Notes under the pieces: generated by a model
Databases searched by the model: none
The model's input: the letters and a program-made list of their open reading frames with translations, nothing else
What the model was told of the DNA's origin: nothing
Position numbers and translations under genes: made by a program
From: Streptomyces sp. NBC_00078
GTDB lineage: Bacteria; Actinomycetota; Actinomycetes; Streptomycetales; Streptomycetaceae
DNA length: 64,000 nt
Reading direction: 5' to 3'
NCBI RefSeq assembly: GCF_026343335.1
Contig: NZ_JAPELX010000001.1
Coordinates: 8,618,001 to 8,682,000 of the forward strand
In this document: piece after piece, positions 59,605 through 64,000 of the stretch
How positions within the stretch are numbered: the stretch's first letter is position 1
How the letters are laid out: each line of letters begins with the position of its first letter

Positions 59605-61067
59605 GGCTCGCGCTCGACGAGTTCTCCCTGCCGCCGATGGGCGGTCAGGGTGTGCAACTCGGCCTGAGCGAGCGGCTGGTGCACCTCGACGTACTCGCCG
59701 TGCGGCAGCCGCTTGATCACGCCGGTCTCCCGGCCGTGCAACACCAGTTCACGGTCGCGCAGTTGGAGACCCAGGCAGATGCGACGGGTGACGACGAAGA
59801 CGACCGCAGGGAGGAGGAACACCGCGACGCGGACCGTCCAGGTGACCGTGTTGATGGACAGGTGCAGGCGGGTGGCGACGATGTCGTTGCCGCCGCCCGC
59901 CAGCAGGATCAGGTAGAGGCTGATCCAGGCCGCGCCGACGGCCGTGCGGACGGGGCGGTTGCGCGGTCGGTCCAGGAGGTGGTGCTCGCGCCGGCCGCCG
60001 GTCACCCGGGACTCCAGGAAGGGGTAGATCCCGATGAAGACCAGGAGGAGGGGGAAGACCACGACCGGGACCAGCACACCCAGTACCAGCGTGTGGCCCC
60101 ACAGGGTGATCTCCCAGCCCGGCATGACCCGGACCAGGCCCTCCGCGAAGCCCAGGTACCAGTCGGGCTGGGCGCCCGTGGAGACCTGGTCGGGGCGGAA
60201 GGGGCCGTAGACCCAGACCGGGTTGACCGTCGCCACGGCCGCGACGAGCGAGAGGGCGCCGAAGACCAGGAAGAAGAAGCCGCCCGCCTTCGCCAGGTAC
60301 ACCGGCATGAACGGCGTGCCGATGACGTTGCGTTCGGTCCGGCCCGGCCCCGCGAACTGGGTGTGCTTGTGGTGGACGACCAGGATGAGGTGCGCCACGA
60401 CGAGCGCGGCCATGACGCCCGGGATCAGCAGGATGTGCAGCGAGTAGAAGCGGGCCACGATGTCGTGACCGGGGAACTCGCCGCCGAACAGGAACATCGA
60501 CAGATAGGTGCCGACGACGGGCATCGACAGCAGGGCGCCGTTGACGAAGCGCAGGCCGGTCCCCGACAGCAGGTCGTCCGGCAGCGAGTAGCCGAACAGG
60601 CCCTCGAACAGGCCGAGGAGGAGCAGGGTCCAGCCGAACAGCCAGTTGATCTCACGGGGCCTGCGGAACGAACCGGTGAAGAAGTGCCGCATCATGTGCG
60701 TGAGCATCGCGGCCACGAAGACCAGCGCCGCCCAGTGGTGCAGCTGCCGGATCAGCAGGCCGCCGCGCACGTCGAAGCTGATGTCGAGCGTGGAGGCGTA
60801 CGCCTCGGACATCCGCACGCCGTTGAGCGGGACGTAACCGCCGTGGTAGGTCACCTCGTTCATCGACGGGTGGAAGAACAGCGTGAGGTACACGCCACTG
60901 AGGATCAGCACCACGAAGCTGTACAGGCAGATCTCGCCGAGCAGGAACGACCAGTGATCGGGAAACACCTTGCGCAGGTACTTCCTGCCGAGTGAGTGGA
61001 TGCCGAGACGGCCGTCGAGCCAGTCGGCGACGCGCTCGCCCTTGCCGGGGGTCTCCATGGCGCTCAC
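59595..61067 (-). CDS. Cytochrome b (QcrB-like), stand-alone
   Basis: The product has 490 residues. This actinobacterial-type cytochrome b has haem-ligand His pairs in IRQLHHWAALVFVAAMLTHMMRHF and in SLHILLIPGVMAALVVAHLILVVHHKHTQF. The Qo-site motif appears as PVWVYGPF and WYLGFAEG. No qcrA, qcrC or oxidase genes adjoin. Its GTG overlaps the stop of the upstream sigma-factor gene (GTGA), so the two are translationally coupled, which is unusual. It overlaps the convergent GH9 gene by 10 bp. It is probably an accessory paralogue of the bc1 cytochrome b. Confidence 0.9.
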   Translation of the reverse strand: MSAMETPGKGERVADWLDGRLGIHSLGRKYLRKVFPDHWSFLLGEICLYSFVVLILSGVYLTLFFHPSMNEVTYHGGYVPLNGVRMSEAYASTLDISFDVRGGLLIRQLHHWAALVFVAAMLTHMMRHFFTGSFRRPREINWLFGWTLLLLGLFEGLFGYSLPDDLLSGTGLRFVNGALLSMPVVGTYLSMFLFGGEFPGHDIVARFYSLHILLIPGVMAALVVAHLILVVHHKHTQFAGPGRTERNVIGTPFMPVYLAKAGGFFFLVFGALSLVAAVATVNPVWVYGPFRPDQVSTGAQPDWYLGFAEGLVRVMPGWEITLWGHTLVLGVLVPVVVFPLLLVFIGIYPFLESRVTGGRREHHLLDRPRNRPVRTAVGAAWISLYLILLAGGGNDIVATRLHLSINTVTWTVRVAVFLLPAVVFVVTRRICLGLQLRDRELVLHGRETGVIKRLPHGEYVEVHQPLAQAELHTLTAHRRQGELVEREPQS

Positions 61068-62002
61068 TCCGCCTCCGCCCCCTCGCCCTGGTCCTCGTCC
61101 TCGTCCTCGTCCTTGTGCACATGCGTGAGCTTGTCGGGGTTGGTGACGATGTACACGTCGGACACCCGGTCGCCCTCGGGGGTGAGGTCCATGACCATCA
61201 CGGCGTACGGGGAGTCACCCTCGAACAGGACGGCGGCCTCGTCGCCGTTGACGCGGCGGTAGCGCAGGTCGAGGTTCTGCGGGCCGCGCCGTGCCGCGTA
61301 CGACGTGATGAGGCGGACCGCCTTGTCCCGGCCGTGCACCGGACGCAGCCCCGCCGGCCTGCGCTTGCCGCCGCCGTCCGTCCACACCGTGACGTCCGGC
61401 GCCAGGATCTCCATCAGCGCGGCGATGTCCCCGCCGAACGCGGCCCGTACGAACCGCTCGGTCGCCTCCCGCCGCACCCGCGGATGCGCCTGGTACAGCG
61501 GTCGCCGGGCATGGACATGGCCCCGCGCGCGGTGCGCGAGCTGCCGTACCGCCGCAGGGGTGCGGTCGATGATCTCCGCGATCTCGGTGTGGGCGTACCC
61601 GAACACCTCGTTGAGGACGAACACCGCGCGTTCCAGCGGGGTCAGTGACTCCAGGACCACCAGCATCGCCATGGACACGGACTCGGAACGCAGGACCGGG
61701 TCGTCGGCGCTCGCGTCGTCGGCGACCAGCGGTTCGGGCAGCCAGGGGCCCACATAGGTCTCGCGGCGGCGGGTGATCGAGGCCCTGCGCTGCAGGGCGT
61801 GGTTGACGGCGATGCGGACCAGGTAGGCGCGCGGATTGGCGACGCCGGCGGCGCCCCGGCCCGACCACGACAGCCAGGTCTCCTGCAGCACGTCCTCGGT
61901 GTCGGCGACGCTGCCCAGCATGTTGTAGACGAGGCCGAACAACAGCTCCCGATGGTCCATGAAGACATCGGTCGCCTCATCGGTCACAGCGCGTTCGGAC
62001 AT
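61064..62002 (-). CDS. ECF41-type sigma factor with C-terminal SnoaL-like domain
   Basis: The product has 312 residues. Sigma regions 2 (ELLFGLVYNMLGSVADTEDVLQETWLSW) and 4 (AVFVLNEVFGYAHTEIAEIIDRTPAAVRQLAHRARGHV) are followed by a SnoaL_2-like C-terminal domain. The linker motif WLPEPL and the C-terminal DGGGK and NPDKL are hallmarks of ECF41, in which the extra domain regulates the sigma factor. The end is a run of Asp/Glu. ECF41 genes are usually beside a carboxymuconolactone decarboxylase or oxidoreductase; here the partner is a cytochrome b. Confidence 0.9.
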   Translation of the reverse strand: MSERAVTDEATDVFMDHRELLFGLVYNMLGSVADTEDVLQETWLSWSGRGAAGVANPRAYLVRIAVNHALQRRASITRRRETYVGPWLPEPLVADDASADDPVLRSESVSMAMLVVLESLTPLERAVFVLNEVFGYAHTEIAEIIDRTPAAVRQLAHRARGHVHARRPLYQAHPRVRREATERFVRAAFGGDIAALMEILAPDVTVWTDGGGKRRPAGLRPVHGRDKAVRLITSYAARRGPQNLDLRYRRVNGDEAAVLFEGDSPYAVMVMDLTPEGDRVSDVYIVTNPDKLTHVHKDEDEDEDQGEGAEAE

Positions 62003-62055
62003 ACGTGGGCCTCCCCGGTGGCGTACTCACTGCTGCGAGGCCGCCAAGGGGTCGG

Positions 62056-62115
62056 AATGTGACATCCAAGAGGCGAAATGTGACCCACGTCTCAGGAAAA
62101 TCCCGCCGTGTCACA
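62056..62115. promoter_or_regulatory. Repeated AATGTGAC motifs between ECF41 and MFS genes
   Basis: AATGTGAC occurs at 62056-62063 and 62077-62084, exactly 21 bp apart; the inverted form TGTCACA is at 62109-62115. On the minus strand the first site reads TGTCACA, the published ECF41 -35 element. No CGTC -10 box was found at the expected distance, so the sites may instead bind a dimeric regulator. Confidence 0.45.
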
Positions 62116-62170
62116 CTCGCCCGCCGCCCCGCCCTCTTGAACGCGAGTCCGACACTAGGAGACCGACATC

Positions 62171-63784
62171 GTGTTCAAGAAGTGGCACGGCAACCCGTGG
62201 GCGATTCTCGCCACCCTTTCTCTCGGGTTCTTCATGACGCTCCTCGACCTGACGATCGTGAACATCGCGATCCCGCAACTGGGCGAGGACCTGGACGCGT
62301 CCCTCGACGAGATCCTGTGGGTCGTCAACGCCTACACCCTGGCGCTGGCAGTCCTGCTGATCACCGGAGGGCGCCTCGGCGACCTGCGCGGCAAACGCAA
62401 CCTCTTCGCCGCCGGAGTCGCCCTGTTCACCCTGGCGAGCCTCGCCTGCGGCCTGGCCCAGGACCCCGCGCAGCTGATCGCGTTCCGGGCGGTGCAGGGG
62501 CTGGGCGCGGCGCTGCTGATGCCGCAGACCCTGTCGATCATCGCCGAGGTCTTCCCGGCCGACCGGCGCGGCGTGGCGATGGGGATCTGGGGAGCGGTCG
62601 CGGGCGTGTCCGGAGCGCTCGGGCCGATTCTCGGCGGGGCCCTGATCACCCACCTGAGCTGGCGGTGGATCTTCTTCGTCAACCTGCCGTTCGGTGTGAT
62701 CGTGCTGGTGATGACCGTGGCGATCATCCCGGGCGCACAGCGCACGGTACGCCACAGCTTCGACACCCTCGGCGTGCTCCTCGCCTCAACTGCCCTGTTC
62801 TGTCTGGCCTTTGGGCTCACCGAGGGACAGCGCTACGACTGGAACCGCTGGATCTGGAGCCTGTTCACTTCGGCCGCCGTCCTGTTCGCCGCATTCCTGC
62901 TGCACGAACGCGGCCGGCAGACGGGCGAGCCGCTGGTCCCGTTCGCGCTCTTCCGCGACCGCAACTTCACCCTCGTCAACGTCGTCGGCGTCACGGTGTC
63001 GTTCGGTGTCGTCGGCATGTTCCTGCCGCTGACGATCTACCTGCAGTCCGTGCTCGGCTTCAGCGCCCTCAAGTCCGGTCTGGTCCTGCTCCCCGTCGCC
63101 ATCGGCTCCTTCGTGACGGCCGGGCCCGCCGGCGCCCTCGCGGACAGAATCGGCGGCAAGTTCATCCTCATGGGCGGCCTGCTCGCCTGGGCGGCCGGTC
63201 TGACGTGGGTGGTGGCGGTCGCGGACGTCGGGTCGGGATGGCTGAGCATCGCCCTCCCGCTCCTGCTCACCGGGCTCGGCGTCGGCTGCACCTTCGCTCC
63301 GATGGCCACCGAGGTCATGCGGGGCGTCCCGGCCCGGCTCGCCGGAGCGGCCTCGGGTGTGACCAACGCGCTCAGGCAGGTCGGCTCCGTGCTCGCCGGC
63401 GCCGTCGTGGGCGCGGTGCTGCAGAACCAGCTCGCCTCCGCGCTGACGGACCGGGCCCGCGAGAGCGCCGGCCGGCTGCCCGCCGGGTACCGGGACTCCT
63501 TCGTCGCCGCCTTCTCCGGGGCCCGGCCCGATGTCGGCGCCCCGCAGCAGGGCGGCGTGCCGCACGGGGTGCCGCAGGACGTCGCCGAGCGCATGCGTGC
63601 CCTCGGCCAAGAGGTCTTCGGCCACGGCTTCGTCGACGCCATGGGCCCGGCCGTGTACGTGTCCGCGGCCGTGCTGCTCACCGGAGCGCTCGCCTGTCTC
63701 GCCGTACGGCGCCACCGCGGCCCGTCCGCCAACCCCCATGCCCTGCCCGTGTCCGATCCCGAACTGGAAGAGGCCAACCGATGA
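62171..63784 (+). CDS. MFS exporter, DHA2 (EmrB/QacA) family
   Basis: The product has 537 residues and 14 predicted membrane helices. DHA2 motifs are visible: LDLTIVNIAIPQL in helix 1, GGRLGDLRGKRN (motif A), and AVAGVSGALGPILGGALI (motif C, antiporters). It is a proton-driven multidrug or metabolite exporter. The GTG start follows AGGAG. Its last 4 nt overlap the start of the next gene. Confidence 0.92.
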   Translation: MFKKWHGNPWAILATLSLGFFMTLLDLTIVNIAIPQLGEDLDASLDEILWVVNAYTLALAVLLITGGRLGDLRGKRNLFAAGVALFTLASLACGLAQDPAQLIAFRAVQGLGAALLMPQTLSIIAEVFPADRRGVAMGIWGAVAGVSGALGPILGGALITHLSWRWIFFVNLPFGVIVLVMTVAIIPGAQRTVRHSFDTLGVLLASTALFCLAFGLTEGQRYDWNRWIWSLFTSAAVLFAAFLLHERGRQTGEPLVPFALFRDRNFTLVNVVGVTVSFGVVGMFLPLTIYLQSVLGFSALKSGLVLLPVAIGSFVTAGPAGALADRIGGKFILMGGLLAWAAGLTWVVAVADVGSGWLSIALPLLLTGLGVGCTFAPMATEVMRGVPARLAGAASGVTNALRQVGSVLAGAVVGAVLQNQLASALTDRARESAGRLPAGYRDSFVAAFSGARPDVGAPQQGGVPHGVPQDVAERMRALGQEVFGHGFVDAMGPAVYVSAAVLLTGALACLAVRRHRGPSANPHALPVSDPELEEANR

Positions 63785-64000
63785 CCGACAGTCCGCAGAA
63801 AACGATCGACTTCACCCCGATGTACGCCTCCCACGACGCCTTCCGCCGCGACATGGAGCGCCTCGCGGCCGCCGTCGCCGAAGGGCGGGCCCACTCGCCC
63901 CAGGTCCGCGCCGGCTGGGAGAACTTCAAGCGCCAGCTGCACATCCACCACACCACCGAGGACGGCGGTCTGTGGCCGCGGGTGCGCGAACGCGCCGCCG
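63781..64000 (+). CDS. Hemerythrin-like HHE-domain protein (3' truncated by window edge)
   Basis: 73 residues are visible. YASHDAFRRDMERL and QLHIHHTTEDGGLWP contain the His and Glu residues of a di-iron HHE four-helix bundle. Such proteins bind oxygen or sense oxidants or nitric oxide. It is translationally coupled to the MFS exporter (ATGA) and probably works with it. Confidence 0.85.
   Translation, partial: MTDSPQKTIDFTPMYASHDAFRRDMERLAAAVAEGRAHSPQVRAGWENFKRQLHIHHTTEDGGLWPRVRERAA

Noticed and set aside
62109..62135. Full ECF41 promoter upstream of the MFS gene
   Set aside because: TGTCACA is present but no CGTC box occurs 15-17 bp downstream on either strand.

Overview
The window is very GC-rich, with strong third-position GC bias, GTG/TTG starts and leaderless genes. 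Its gene content includes an Mrp-type antiporter, a conservon, a CebR-type operator, an F420-type nitroreductase, ECF sigma factors and secreted glycoside hydrolases. All of this points to a Streptomyces chromosome (inference from content; no database search was possible). Most of the window is ordinary core or arm gene content in one- to six-gene units, with a few accessory or decayed patches.

Layout. 1-9.9 kb: 3' part of a ROK regulator, an epimerase, hydrolase, VanX-like dipeptidase, SDR oxidoreductase, HAD phosphatase, PHP-domain protein, a secreted GH16 glucanase and a VanZ protein. 10.1-15.4 kb: a compact Mrp cation/proton antiporter operon split by an IS110-family element (10999-12488). 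15.4-18 kb: DUF4230 protein, a PRPP synthetase paralogue and a STAS protein. 18.2-25.3 kb: MarR regulator divergent from an aldehyde/alcohol dehydrogenase pair, quinone oxidoreductase divergent from a GlxA-type regulator, a lipoprotein, and a TetR/DUF1304 operon behind a 43-bp palindrome. 25.6-29.9 kb: a complete conservon (cvnA-B-C-D-E: sensor-kinase-like ATPase, roadblock, DUF742, GTPase, P450 without ExxR). 30.0-32.3 kb: an unrecognised 577-residue protein and a small ORF with short repeats. 32.3-45 kb: a truncated amidohydrolase, TetR, VOC, DUF4235, GST-like, CDF transporter, a 23-bp tandem repeat, nitroreductase, LysE, P450-ferredoxin pair, two decayed genes, GH114-like lipoprotein, aldo/keto reductase, phytanoyl-CoA dioxygenase and AraC regulator. 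45.4-53.9 kb: a sigma-like/zinc-finger/lectin membrane protein, an anion transporter, DUF4232 lipoprotein, Ser/Thr kinase divergent from an ECF sigma factor, and a PAS-GAF-PP2C-ATPase phosphatase. 54.1-59.6 kb: secreted GH2 and GH9 enzymes, the latter with a CebR box. 59.6-64 kb: a cytochrome b translationally coupled to an ECF41-type sigma factor, and an MFS exporter coupled to a hemerythrin-like protein that runs off the window.

Main discovery. The 5' non-coding end of the IS110 element can be read by eye as a complete bridge RNA. It has a 5' stem-loop, a target-binding loop whose two guides match the two genomic flanks, and a donor-binding loop whose two guides match the element's own ends. 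A CT/AG core is present at both junctions. Removing the element between the cores restores the reading frame of the interrupted Mrp gene and its 4-nt overlap with mrpB, so the insertion site can be placed to the base.

Other points of interest are an in-frame TTA codon and hendecad coiled coil in cvnA, the unrecognised 577-residue protein, the ECF41-cytochrome b coupling, and several well-formed operators.
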